DNA of 64,000 bases from Ehretia macrophylla (taxonomy: Eukaryota; Streptophyta; Magnoliopsida; Boraginales; Ehretiaceae): assembly GCA_037974665.1 (NCBI GenBank), contig CM075770.1:96406850-96470849 (forward strand), written 5' to 3'. How positions within the stretch are numbered: position 1 is the first letter of the stretch; each line of letters starts with the position of its first letter. Made by a program: the position numbers and the translations under genes. The notes under the pieces are model-generated. The model was not told where the DNA came from. It saw only the letters and a list, made by a program, of their open reading frames with translations, and ran no database searches. Positions 33,484-46,489 of this stretch are shown piece by piece.

Positions 33484-36389
33484 GCCTACATTCAAAATCC
33501 AAAACTGAGAAGATTTACTTAAATATATTTATTTTTAAGGTCCTTTTAATTTATTTAATCAATTTAATCTTTTTTAAAAAGATTTTTTTGTATATGAGTG
33601 TAAAATTATGTACTTTTAATTTTTGTTGAATAAAAAATTTGGATATGCCCCTATAAAAGAGACTATCTATTAGTAGCTTTTTCCAATGAAAATGTTAATC
33701 TTCATTTAGATGAAAAAATTATAAGCTAAAAGTTTCTATTTGGAGAAGTTGATGCCATAATTGAAGTGAGAAAGTAGATTCATATTGCTTAATTAAACTT
33801 AGACGCAGTTTGGATAATGAACGCATGCAAACAAATAATGACAACTATTCTAATATCAATTAATAAGTTACAAACATTGACAACTTTTCCGTCCTTGATC
33901 TAACCAGCAACTATTCTAATGTCCTAACTCATTGCCAATTTAGGGTTTAGGTAAAAGAGGATACTTTTATGAATTGAAGCTTTCCAATATGATCCAAAGT
34001 GTCAGAGTAGTTGTATAGCTTTTTTAAAAAAACAAAAAGACTGCTAAAGAATATAATTCTTCAATAATTTTACTTTTAAAATCAGTGTACAATATTTTGA
34101 GTTATTTCACTTAATACTAATTTATTTTAAAATTTATTAGAGTTGGGTCTTGGTCCAATTTTGTACGCTAACATAAAACTATGTTCTCTTGCGTAGCTCT
34201 CCATATTTTTAAAATATGGCATTTTTAATACTAGTCACACGTGAGAGAACGTGTCAAAAAATATATTTACTATTCCACATAGAAAAACCGTGACTCCAAA
34301 AAGAATTTATGATACTCAACTTAATATCAATTAGTTTTAAAATAAAATCTTATGATTCTCAAAACAACCAGAAGAAAACTAAAAATAGGTAAAATTTTCA
34401 TATAGGTATGGAAATGATACACTTTTGAAAGCTCTAAACAACTTGCCCTCTTGGGCATCTACCCTCATGCTTCTTTACTTGAGCTTGTGTTGAATTTTAT
34501 CTCTGTGGGGTAGTAACATGCACAATAAGCCATAGATTAAAAAAAGAAGATCGACCACTTTTGGGGGTTTGATTTAACCTTGTGTGCAAAGATCCACAAG
34601 ATTAAAAGCAGAGCATGCACGATCCTCCGCTTTCCATAAAGAAAGTGGTGTCAAAAGCTGTCACATATGCCCTACTAACCCAATAATTCTTTACCAGCCT
34701 TACGTTTCTTGTTGTCTCTATTCATGCACGTAGTAGTCTAATAGCTCTCCAAACAGTCCACTGAGGAAAATAATTTTTTTTATTGTTATCTTTATTCATG
34801 CACGCAATACTCCAAAATGTCTCCAAACAATCCACTGACGAAAAGAGCTAGCAGCTTTGAGTTGCTAGATTTGGCCACTCTACAAAACTAAGGCCTCATG
34901 ATTGCCACTCGTGTATGCAGAAAATGTTGAAGATATGTATAATGACATAAATATCTGTATATGAAACTAGTGTTCAAAAACATTAGTTGAATAAATAAGG
35001 CTCCATTATGATGATTTTCAAATTTTTATATGAAATACTCAATTCAATTTGATGATAGTCAACTGAGATTAAAAGTTTTGGATACTTAAATCTGATATTA
35101 TCTTGTTTAACATAGTATCTAAAAGTTTAAATTATTAAAAAATTATTTATATGTTCATTATTTTCAATAAGTTTTTCACAACCGTGTAAAAATGTTTTAC
35201 TAGTCTAGCAAAAATAAAAATTTTCTTTCCAAAACATAAATGGTAGCAAGGATCGGGGCAGAGGTAAGGAGGATCTTTAAAAAAAAAAAATCTATGTATT
35301 ATTTTTTTAGAAAAGATTACAGCCCCCCTTATTTTTTTTATTTTTATTTTTGCCAACAGTCATCCTAATTGAATTTTGGTCCCTCAATATTAAATTTCTG
35401 ATTTCACCCCTAACAAAAATCGCTTAGCGAGAAAAAATTGGTAGCAAAAAGTAAAACATTTTGTTACGTAACTTTGAAATGCCTAGAGCCTCCCACATCA
35501 TGTCTCCAAACAGTTGATCCATGTTACTCTCTGGCAACACTACCACTAGCCACACCGATACCATCCCAAGTAAATTTTCTTGATTAGACTTGGTACATAG
35601 GTTTAAGATGCATGTGGAGCATGGCAGATTTATTTTGGGGGAAACGAAAATTATAGCCTCCATTGATCTCGAAAGTAATGTTATTATAGAGTGAGTTAAA
35701 AATATTTTTTTTATTATTATTTTTTAAAAATGTGTATATTTTGACGGTATTTTTAGATTAAAAAATAATTTAGCCACTATTGAAAAAAAAATTATCCATA
35801 TTTCAATGCTAAATTATGTGTTTTTTATCTCTACTGAGTAAAAATCATAAATCCGCCTTTGATGTGGAGAATATAATACTCTGAGACTTTAATGTTGGCT
35901 ATGACTAACAGTTTCCGCATTGCCTTGAACTCGACTTAATATGAGTATTGAAAGGGAATTCAAATGGATAACGAGAATGGCAATGGCACTGGTACTTCGT
36001 GTTTTAAAACGATAAAAAAGAATATGTGAACCCCACTATAAAAAAAAAAAAAACACGTATCACCACCCCATTCCACCACCCCATTCCACTTGTTGGATTA
36101 TTGAGGAGACTCTGAACGTTCGGTGGTGAAGTCCATTATTGATCATTGCCGAAGTTGGGAGCTTTGGCTGTCAACTAAAAAACAAGCAGTTTTATCTTTT
36201 TTCGTAGGACCTGTAGAACAGAATCTAGCACTTTATATAAGAATATATATGGCCGACTCAGTTTGCAACATAATTGAGTCGACTGTTGCGCAACAATATA
36301 GGGCAAATTTTATAAAACAATGATTGCATAATCTTAAACACCCGTTTCGACTGAGGTTGTTTGGTGCAGGCTAATCCTTTCATGCCAAG
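33484..36389. other. Intergenic DNA
   Basis: AT-rich sequence without a supportable gene. It contains an imperfect tandem duplication at 34708-34850, homopolymer runs near 35280 and 36040, and a short CACCCCATTCCAC doublet at about 36062-36090. Several stretches read like worn transposon ends, but I could not identify them. Open frames here are short and featureless. Confidence 0.5.
34708..34850. repeat. Imperfect tandem duplication, about 70-bp unit
   Basis: Two adjacent copies sharing TATTCATGCACG, CTCCAAACA and TCCACTGA, with several substitutions and a T-run between them. Old local duplication. Confidence 0.65.
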
Positions 36390-36645
36390 TGTCGAGAGAT
36401 AAACGAGAAGAAGAGAATATAAATATTGTGTCTATTTGATATATTGAGAAAATAGTGTATTGCTCTTAAATAGGGAAAGTTATGTATCAACTACAATGTA
36501 CAAGCTATTATATACATACAAAATTACTTGCTCTCCAAGTTAATCTACTTGCTCTCCAAGCAAATCGAAGTATAGTAAGTCTCACTACGGTAAAACTAGA
36601 CAACTATACGCAGAATATTAATTATATACAAATTATACGTTAACA
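36390..36645 (-). repeat. Short Copia-type solo LTR
   Basis: 256 bases; on the minus strand begins TGTTAACGTATAATTTG and ends CTCTCGACA. Perfect 5-bp flanks CCAAG (36385-36389 and 36646-36650). The duplicated TTGGAGAGCAAGTA motif and the TATTTAAGAGCAATACAC block are typical of common plant Copia LTRs. It lies about 620 bases beyond the stop codon of the ASPL1-type gene. Confidence 0.75.
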
Positions 36646-37264
36646 CCAAGATCAAACCATCTCTTACTAGAAACATTCTTCGGAGTATCAACTAAGGCAA
36701 TTCTAATGGGTTTTGCAATGCCTTTGAAAGAACCAAGGCAATTCAGGGTATAAAACTACTAATATGTGTGGTATTTAAAAAAGATTGAACCCACTTGGTC
36801 TATCATACACAATTTTATCTCGCATTTGCAAGAGATTATCTCCACAACTTGAACCTATAACTTCTTGAACAACTTTATAGTTGCATCAAAACGCCCTCAC
36901 AAGTCACAACCCCTGGAATCTTACTCTATTATTTTCCTGGTTTCATTGAATTAACTACCATTTGCTACAGAAAGACATACATTTAGCAAACAGCAAGAAC
37001 GTCATTTGACATCTGTGATCAAAATCAAAAGGTGAAACTTTCAAGGCTAGTGAAGATAATATCAATAAAACAAGTCTGACAGAAATAAGAAAAAAAAGAG
37101 CTACATATATATAAGATTTATAGTAACGTGTACATGTATCAATACAAATAATGTGGGGGATGATAATAAAAATAACTATATCCTATTTCTAGAAAAAGGC
37201 TCTATGAGTAGAAACAAGGATATACATGCAAAACTATGAACACGGGATAGAACCAGTGTCCACC
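36646..37264. other. 3' flank of the ASPL1-type gene
   Basis: Contains the likely 3' untranslated region on the right. No other feature recognised. Confidence 0.5.
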
Positions 37265-40200
37265 TTACAAAGTACAGATATACAAGGTACAGATAGCAGT
37301 ATGCATTGCTTGCAGTAAAAGGAATATCAAGCTTCCTAAACTTAACCGGCAAGAAAAAATCCGAGCTGAGGAAGACGAGGATTTTGAAGGTGTCCTTCCA
37401 GCAACAGCTGGAGCAACTGCGTGGCCGTTAGGAGCATTCTGCTGCTCTGTTGCTGGCAATGGATTCGGAGAGCCACCATTAGGGGGATTCATTGGCATGC
37501 TCTTGCCGTTGCTCAGATCTTGACCTGACATGCAATCCACAGAATTTATATTCCACTAGGAGCACAACTGAGCCAGGTCACAAGTATTAGGGGAATTTCA
37601 ATTTACGTCCAATAGAGAATCCTTTCGGAAACAGATGGCCTTAATGATTTTGAAAGTAGAATTCTGAAATTAGATTGTCCACAAGACAGCTAAATAGAAA
37701 GGTAAAGTGCAAAGTAACAGTCAATCAAGGGAATCCACATAGGCATATACTTAAAACAAATGCAAACACTTATTAAAGAGAGCCGATATTCATTTCGTGA
37801 AGTAATTAGTCAATACTTCAGAGAACAGGACTACATGAGATCCCAACATAATCACATACTGGTAACAATAGAATAGGAGTAAAGGTAAAAGTCAAACCAT
37901 GTTTATTCAACTTGATAGAAACATATTACAGTATTAAGTTTGAAGCCAGAATTATACGACTCCAACCGTTAGCAACAAAACAAGGAAATATCTTAAATAA
38001 ATGTGACCAAATATAAATTAGATCATGGTGCTACTAATGGAAATAAAAGAGTTCATGTACTCACAATCTGAAGGTGACCAACCCAGCTTTAGCTTTTCCC
38101 TATCAAATACCATGCGGTATCCTGCCATGAAGTTCTCTGCATAGAAAACTTGTATGAATTCAATCATAACAAACTCCTTAATATTTCATTTTCACATTCT
38201 GTTTGCCGGCAGTTCCTTCTCATTATCTATTGGCCTATCTTTTTTACTATGGGTGAAAAAGAAAAAAAGTATTCTAAGTTGCGCTTTCTAATGTTTAGAT
38301 AGAAACTTGTATAACACATATGTTGTACACTTACGTCCAATTGTTCCAACATCACCATCTGCAGGCTCTATAGCTAAACAAAATCCAACTGCACCCTGCA
38401 TCCGCAACAAACATTTAATGGTTAACCAAAGCACAGACATAACTAAAATGCCGCAAAACCTAATGTTACACATATATGATATTTGATATCAAAGCTTTCA
38501 TGGATCAGGTCTAACTTTCTCATTTTCTTATTCTGTTTGGCTAGTGTTCACTCATCCTTGGACTCCAGAAACCTGCCCCCATCTTCCCCCCAAATATTAG
38601 TATTTTGACATACTTGAGAATCCTCATCAAAAGCACATCTTCGAGTACAGTAGTCGGATTACAGTTGCTCTAAGTAACTCACAACGAGCATGACACTTGT
38701 GATCTTAGACCAATGTGCATCAGTCTACAGACTATCCATTCTGATTTGAAAGATATATCAATGAAAGTCTCCAAATGCCAAAATTAGCTCAAGCTCAGAA
38801 ACACACATTATCCACTAGCTTCATATGGTGAGTTAAAATTGACAAGACAATGCCTTTAGGATTTGCTTGTTTGTATGTGTTGTCACCTCCGAGACATCAC
38901 CCAACCCAAATGGAACTCTTCTTTTCTTGTGCGTGCACAGTGGGTGTTTTTTTTTAAGGGGCGGGGGGGAAGGGAAAGAGGATGAAGTGTAAAGGAACTG
39001 CTCAACTTGATTTCGCTCCAATGGCAAAAGGTTTATGTACTAGATCATAATCACTACTGGGTAAGAAGAAAAGGCACATACAGTCACCTTATTGTAACTC
39101 AATAGTATTAAGAATTAAGGATATTTTACGAGCCAACTTTTCCCCATACTTAATAGTTTATTTGTTATAGCTCTTACTTTTGTAAAATTTCTTATTAATA
39201 TCAATCACATAGAAACATATAAATCGTTTGACTATGTTTCTCATGTATATCAAAGAATCCTATACATGAACTGCAATCAGTTATCAATGTTGGTAAGTTT
39301 AGTGTAACTAAAAGAAAAGAACAATAAATGATACTAATCCTCAGTATAGGTTCGATCAATAGTCATTAGGACCTTTTAGGCCTCTGCCGGTACTTGTGGA
39401 TTCAAGAGTATTATCGTACAGTGAAGTTTGGATTTTATTGGTGAACAATGTTTTGTAAAAAAAGACCCCTTAAAAGAATTAGGCCGAGGTTTGGGAGCAC
39501 TTCAGAAAATATATGACCATTGGGAAACGAAAGATCTATAGACAGACAGAAAGGTCCAATTGTAATACAGCCCAAACTCAGATCGATCTACTTTTAAACC
39601 CAACACTGCCCCCCCCTCAAAAAAAAAAAAAGAAACACCAGGAAAACCACACAAACAGCAGAGAAAGCATTAAAAAGGAATATATAAAGAGAAAGAACTG
39701 CTGTAATTTCAGATATCAACACAAATTGGTTCAGCTTAGACTTTCTCATTGAACAACCAAAACCATGCAGATCACCATCAGCTGGCATTACTAAAATTTT
39801 TAAACAAATCGAGAAGCAGGTAACTGTGAAATTGGTGTCGAGAACTGCAATCAAGTAAAACAAATAAACAGTACTAAAACAAGTGGCCCCTTCAACTCCA
39901 TCACAATTTCATCAGATAGGGAAATTCAGAAAAACAATTCAAGCTAAAAAAGTGAGGCACCACATTGTTCTCTTTACTAAGTCTGAGCCAAACCCTAGAA
40001 TAAAACAGTGGAAGAATCAGTTACTTCTTCCAATATAATAAAGTGATTGTGTCACTCCAGTATTTTCCAGAAGGGGAAAAAAGATCAAGGATTTCTAACA
40101 GTATTATTGTGAAAAATCATGCACATATGTACGTAGAGACACATATCACAAAAGTAACCAGGCATAAATGAAATTTCAGAATAAGAGATTAAATAATGCA

Positions 40201-43200
40201 TGATATATTCCTCTTAAAAGTCAAGGAATTTATGGATAAAGAATTAGAAGAAGAGATTAAAGAGAAACTCAGTAACTAAACTCAGTGATGAATTAACAAG
40301 TATTTCTAGAACAAGTGACTTCATGGATGCTGCTGGATGGTCAAGCACCGACTAAACTTGGGACAAAAGCTAAAAGCAGATACTGTCCCAGTTCAAGTTT
40401 CGCCAGCCAAAAAAGTTCTCATATGCAATGAGGGAAATATAACAGCAGCACAATGACCGATAAATATGCCAGGAACCGACTTCAACTTCAGCTAAACAGA
40501 TAAGATATCTGAGAACCAACCTCCGTTCCATAGATGACAAATATAGGATCATGGACCTCAAAACTGTTGTTCATTGCAAACTCAAGAGTCACAGAAGGAA
40601 TCTTGGGCAACTCTGGGGAACTGTTTAACATGAAATATTCAATCTTGGTGCATAAAGTAAGATATAAATAAGAGAAATGTAATTTCCCAAAAACTTCATT
40701 CTGTGCCAGTACCTGGACTTGTAGCAATACTGCCATGGATATCCTTCAAAGCTAGATTTTGTTGCATTCACTTGTCTATCAAACTATAAAAGCAGAAATG
40801 TCAACAAGAAATGGGAAAATCAGCAATATGCTTGACAGTGTAATGGAATAAAGCTTACCTCCTCAACAACTCTCTTATATACTTGATCTGGAACAAATGA
40901 AAATGACGAACCACTGTCCACGAGAGCTTTGAAGTTTGTTTGCTCAAGACAAGAACTTCCAATACAACAGGCATCTACTCCGACAACATATGTGACACTA
41001 GACCATGAAGACAAAACATCAGTTGACAATGAAAGTCAAAAACAGATACAAATACGTACTATAATCACAGCATATGCATCATCAGAGCAAAGGAAAAGAA
41101 AATATCTAAATGGATATAATAAGACAGTGCACAAAACAAAAACATTACATACTAGTTTCCTTCTAAAGGCAAAAATGGAGTATTTTGTTGGCCAGCTACC
41201 CCTTGGTCCCCAAAGAATAACCTCCCTGAGTCATTCTCATCAAAACATAGGGAGAAAGTATCCCGGACCAGTCCTGCTTTGGCAAGAGAACTTGGAACAG
41301 AAATTTTTCCTAGGCCCAGGCCCATAAGTCCATCAGGTGCCACTCCATCAAGGTAACCACCACTTTGCTTACTGCCACATCTAAATACAAAGAAAATAAC
41401 TAGTTCTAAGAAACTGTGGGAAAGAGTTCATGAAAAAATGATTGGAATTCTGATTCTGATGTGTGAACAGCACAATAGTGGCACCAACCCGATAATGACC
41501 GGAGCTCGTATAGTATTGTTGGATGCGCCAGAGCGGCCTGAGGTAAGATGCAATACGTCTTCAACAAGCAATCCCGAGGTCGACGTATCATCAGTCTCGT
41601 AGTTAACAGTGTACGGACAATGCTGCATAGGATTTTTGCAATTTGGACCCAACTCACATAATTCATGGCTGCAAGAGATGTACTTACTGGTGCTCGAACT
41701 AGATGGATTGTACTCATTTAGATCCTTATCCTGCACAATAGATGCCCCAAATACCAGGGAGCACCTGCCAATCAATCATTGGATATAAGCGCTAAACCTG
41801 TTATGAAATTAGTAATGGCTGTAGAACAACGGAAGGAGCAAATAAGCTGCATTATATGTATACCCAGATGAAAATGAGTTATAGATGCCCACACAAACAA
41901 CTTGCCTCTGTCTTTTCCTTTTCTCTCTTTTTTCTTTTTCTCTTGGTAGGGAGACATTGAGGTTCTGTGTAGGGAGGGCTGCTTATGAAGCTTCAAATCC
42001 AGATTGTTTGAGGAACTTTGATAATCAAGAGAATATTTAATTTAGCTAGATAAAGGTAGAATTTCCCACACATAACTTACAGATGATATCTAATTGTTTT
42101 ACCTTGTGCAAGGTCTATATCATTGTACCTTTGCTAAGACAGGATGACTACTGATCTAGCATCATGCTTTCCAATATTAAGGTAATTCAACTACTTGATG
42201 TCGTATAGGCAACTCATGATCTAAGTGAATTGCAGAATAATTTCTTGTGTCAGTTTCGTGAAGCAACCTGTGTGTGCAGTACGTGAACTTATATGTCTTC
42301 CACCAATGATCCATCCCAAGATCTAAATTTTTAGATCTGGGTTGCACCCCCTTGTTGCTTATTAATAAAATCTTTTCATTTCTCAAAAGGGAGAAAAGAA
42401 AAAGAAAAAAAAAAGATCTAAATTTTAAAGTTTAACTTATCTTTTATTTTTCCTGTGGTACAATTGTTCCTCATAAATCTGTTAATGTTCATGTTTTACA
42501 TTTCACATGTTAATGTTCAAGTCTTACATTTCAAATGATTAGCCTTCAAAAGATCAGTATATATGATTTTAACCAACTGAGACCATGAAATGAACATCAG
42601 AACCATACAAGTACATGAGAAACTCATTGGTCATGATTATGCAAAGTAATTATCACTTGAACCAGAGCTTAATTGGCTTTCAACGAAATTGTTACCAAAA
42701 ATCTGACCAGACAACAACTTGTAACAGATTGGATGGTGCCTTCACGTTCAATAGAAGATCTGATGAATAGTTCATTCTACAATTTCAGCTTGTAATTAAA
42801 GATCATGTGTAGGTCTGGACCTATTAGCTTATACATAACTAAGTATTTCCCTTTCCACAAGACCCAAAATTAGCATATGGCAACTTGGTGAAACTATAGA
42901 ATACGATAAATGAACATAATAGTTAACATCAAGCTTAAGCCATATTATTCATAATGTATTTGCTCAAATCAACATCATTCTCTCTCTTTCTTTTCCTTGT
43001 TTCCTTATTGCTGCAATTTAGTGCAATTGACATTGCAGTATGATAATCTACTCACTGTAACTCACATCTATCGTGGTGTTATATAACAATTAAATTAGAA
43101 GTTCACTAAATCTGATCATTGAATCAATTTCTCATAGTCTTCAAGATGCCCAAACACCCAACTGGTTGCAGCATCTATTTTTGATTAAATTGCATCAGAT

Positions 43201-44952
43201 ATCTGCTCTTAGAAGACAAGGTAGTAACCCAACATAAGAATTCTAACTGGCAGGTATAACAATGATAAGAAAACAAGGAAATCATATAAATACCAGACTG
43301 CTGTAGTAGCTGGCTGATAAAGGAGCACATTGTATACAATCGCATGGGACCCAAAGAAGATCACTACCAGCATCCAGTGCAACAAGAAAAGGAACACTCG
43401 GTGTGCCTATATCAATCCACATGTAATGTAGCCTGTTCAAAACAAGATGGAAGATCAGATGCCAGTATCCAAACCAAAACTGAAAAAATGTTTTAATTGC
43501 TTATCTAAGCAAAAATGAATTTGTTATGAAGGTTACAAGTTAATTATAATTTATCAAACGAATAAAAAGAACAAGGAAGATACTAACCAATAAGAGCATA
43601 CCATTTAAGCTAAATACAACATGTCTCCTTGCATGTCTACTGTAAGTTAAGATTAAGACTTTGAATTTCACTTGCTCACCAAAACAAAAAACCTAACCAG
43701 GATCTCGATAATAGACTTTTTCAAAGAGAAACACCGTAAGAGAAAAGGCATAAGTGGGAAATCAAATACCTAAAGTGCATCCTATTCTCGATGGACTTTC
43801 CTTCCTTATCCCAATCTGAAACTAGAACTTGCAAAACTTTGCTAAGCAATTAGTTCCAGCTGTTCACGTTATAATCGAAATTCTAGGCTAGGAAAGGAAA
43901 AAGATTTATTACACGAGAAAACAGACTATATCTTTACTTGACTGAGCTCTATACACCGAACAAGAAGACAAGAATGCTGTGAAATTTCTGTATCACCAAC
44001 CTGAGGAAAGGCAATAATGTGACATATAATGTCACCCCTTTAGTTTATGATCACATGCATCAGTGTTGGCTTCGTATTTTCCTCCTCCAATCCAACGGAT
44101 CAGAACCAGAATTCAGTATTGACTAAGTCAAAAACTATCACTTTAAATGGGAACTATGATAGTTTGTTGTAAAATTAGCCAGACAAGTCAATCAGTCAAT
44201 GCTACACTAAAATAAATGCAAACATCATTTATCATTTTGCCTTTATTCACTAACTCCCCATATCTTCTTCTCCTTCCACAACAATTAGCCTGTTACAACA
44301 TTCCCCTTGCCCTAAATCGATGTTCTTAGCAGAAACCTTGTCCACTTCATCAATAATTTATTAAACTTTCTAAATTTTTTTAATAAGAATATTCTATCCA
44401 TCACCTTCCATCTTTTCAATCTTTCATTTATAATCTATCAATAAAAGTAATCCAAATTCATCTTAGCTTGTGCCGTTAAGCAAATTTTCGCACCACAAAT
44501 GGAGGAAAACCAAACAAAAAAAGAAAAAGAAAAAAGGCTTCTAATTTCAACATATATGTACACAAACATACAAATATATAACGCATACATATATATACAT
44601 ATATAAATATAGAGAGAGAGAGAGAGAGGGATGACCATCCGAAGTCATTGCCAAGAGGCAAGGTGGAGCTTCCTTGAGAAGGATAAAGCAAGTCAAACTG
44701 AGGGCCCAACCTCATCTTCTGCCGCTGTAAATCGCTGCTCCTTAGCATCCTATAATACTCCAAGCTCCTCCGCCGCGGCCATTTCGCACTACCATCCACC
44801 ACCTCTCCCCTCCGCGCCGCCCTCACTTCCTCCGAAAACCTATGCACCAGTCTCGCCGAGTAAACCTCCGCCGCTTTACTACACTCAACCACCACCACCG
44901 CCGCCGCCGCGGCCATCACCGCCAACACCACCAGCGATAATCCCCTCGCCAT
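37265..44952 (-). CDS. ASPL1: Aspartic proteinase-like protein 1 (pepsin family A1), 10 exons
   Basis: Exons on the minus strand: 44952-44636, 43432-43294, 41730-41489, 41380-41153, 40997-40859, 40783-40713, 40620-40521, 38395-38335, 38136-38065, 37524-37265. All introns are GT-AG and phases close, giving 1629 nt, 542 aa. Order: signal peptide (about 1-28), propeptide-like region, first active-site motif DAGS (Asp126) in VALDAGSDLLWVPCDC, second motif VDSGSSFSF (Asp336), Cys-rich GVDACCIGSSC, then a Pro/Ser linker and hydrophobic tail (about 515-542) suggesting a GPI anchor. The order and wording match Arabidopsis At5g10080 (ASPL1, 528 aa, from memory). Expected role: protein cleavage in the secretory path or at the plasma membrane; substrate unknown. 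The first motif has Ala where pepsins have Thr, but I recall this in plant relatives. No breaks; it looks functional. Confidence 0.95.
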
Positions 44953-45034
44953 TTGTAAAGTGTAAAGCGAGATCTAGGGTTTTAGAAAAAAATTACTATC
45001 TAATGAAACAGAAATGTGTATTATACTAAATATA

Positions 45035-45042
45035 TATTTATA
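45035..45042 (-). promoter_or_regulatory. Candidate TATA box of the ASPL1-type gene
   Basis: Minus strand TATAAATA about 85 bases upstream of the ATG, which would leave a 5' leader of about 50 bases. The area is AT-rich, so a chance match is quite possible. Confidence 0.3.
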
Positions 45043-45539
45043 CTAGACTATATAGATACACATATACATATACATGTGCGTGTGAGAGAGAGTAAATGAG
45101 GCGTAAAGGTGAAGAGTTTTAAGGAAGAATGGCTAAGATGCGCCGTGGGGTGAAATGCGCTTTACTGGTACTCACTCAAGGGCGAGGAGTGAAGAGTGAG
45201 GAAGAAGATGAAAGAATTAGAGGTGCGTGCGGGAGCGTGCAGCTCAAAAGAAAATGGGTTTTTAAAAAATGGTTATTTTCAGTTTTTTTTTTTTGTTACT
45301 AATATATTTTGATAACTACTTAAATTTTATATTTAGAACCTATTATAAAATCTATCGAATTTTTCTTTAAACATATATATATATATATATATCTTAATCG
45401 GTTTACAATGAAGCTTAAGTCGAAATTATTCGGTGATTATCTTAAAGGTATTTTATTCTTTTGTCGCTATCTGAAAGCAAACACAATAATACCGAGCTTA
45501 ATTCATATACATATGAAATTCACATATACATTTTTCTTA

Positions 45540-45990
45540 CATTATGGCTCTCTTTATTTGTTGAAAAATATTTTACATATTTTTGGTGTTTGGTATAATG
45601 TAAAATTTGATTAAATATAAAATATTTTTCAATCAATAATTACGGTTACTTTTGTTTAATTTTATTGTGTTTGGTAATACCAGAAAATTAGTCAACTGTA
45701 AAATATTTTACAGTCAACAATTGCAGCTAATATAAAATTTTGTAAAATATTTTCATGTCTTTTAGGAGAAAAAAATATTTTACTGAACTCACTGTACATC
45801 CAAATACTAAAAAATATTTTTCAGTATTATATTTTTCATAAAAATATTTTTTTCAACAAGTTATTTTACAGCAAACAAGCATAGCCAAAGAAAATATTTT
45901 ATTTTCTAAAAAAATATTTTCTACTCAAAATATTTTCTACAAACAAGTTATTTTATGATAAATAAACTATTTTTCAGTATTCTATTCAAA
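45540..45990. repeat. AAAATATTTT-rich block, possible worn MITE
   Basis: The palindrome AAAATATTTT and close variants occur about a dozen times in 450 bases, along with GTTTGGTAT / ATACCAGA and CAAACAAG motifs near both ends. The dense self-complementary words suggest a worn inverted-repeat element, but I could not fix termini or a target duplication. Confidence 0.4.
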
Positions 45991-46453
45991 AAGTCTGACT
46001 GGTTATCAATTATGGTGAAAAAAAAAATTAGAAGAAAATAAAACATAGTACATTATTATTATACGAAAAAACTTCTCTGATTTTATCATCATCCAAAATT
46101 TTTGAAGTGCAACTCCTCTTTTTTGGCATATAACTCGTTTAGCAATTTTGGTTTAAGAAATTGTATTTTTATTATAGAATTAGAATATTGAAATTGAGTT
46201 AACCCTACTTATTATGAAAATTATTCAAGAGTTTTATCTCACTATTAGAATACATTAGAGAGCAAAGTACCGCAAAAGAAATCCCAAAAACTAATAAGCT
46301 AGTAGTATTAGTATTTGTTTTATCTACTTGTAAAATTTTAACTGCTAAAATATAATAATTTTGTTGTCATTTCACAAGTTTTGTTTATTGTTTGCACCGG
46401 GGGAGCCAAGTAGGCTCCATGGGGTTCACATGCACCCCCTGAAATTTGAAAAA

Positions 46454-46458
46454 ATATA

Positions 46459-46489
<31 letters not shown>
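46454..46489. repeat. (TA)n and poly-T microsatellite
   Basis: About 11 TA units followed by a run of T. Simple sequence, seen directly. Confidence 0.95.

Noticed and set aside
41428-41775. Alternative frames around ASPL1 exon 3 as separate small genes
   Set aside because: The exon 3 frame joins its neighbours with GT-AG sites in phase; the extra residues at both ends are intron translation.
44631-45029. Plus-strand 132-codon open frame rich in Pro and Ser
   Set aside because: It is the antisense shadow of ASPL1 exon 1 and its GC-rich signal-peptide codons; no extensin-type repeat pattern with a signal peptide.
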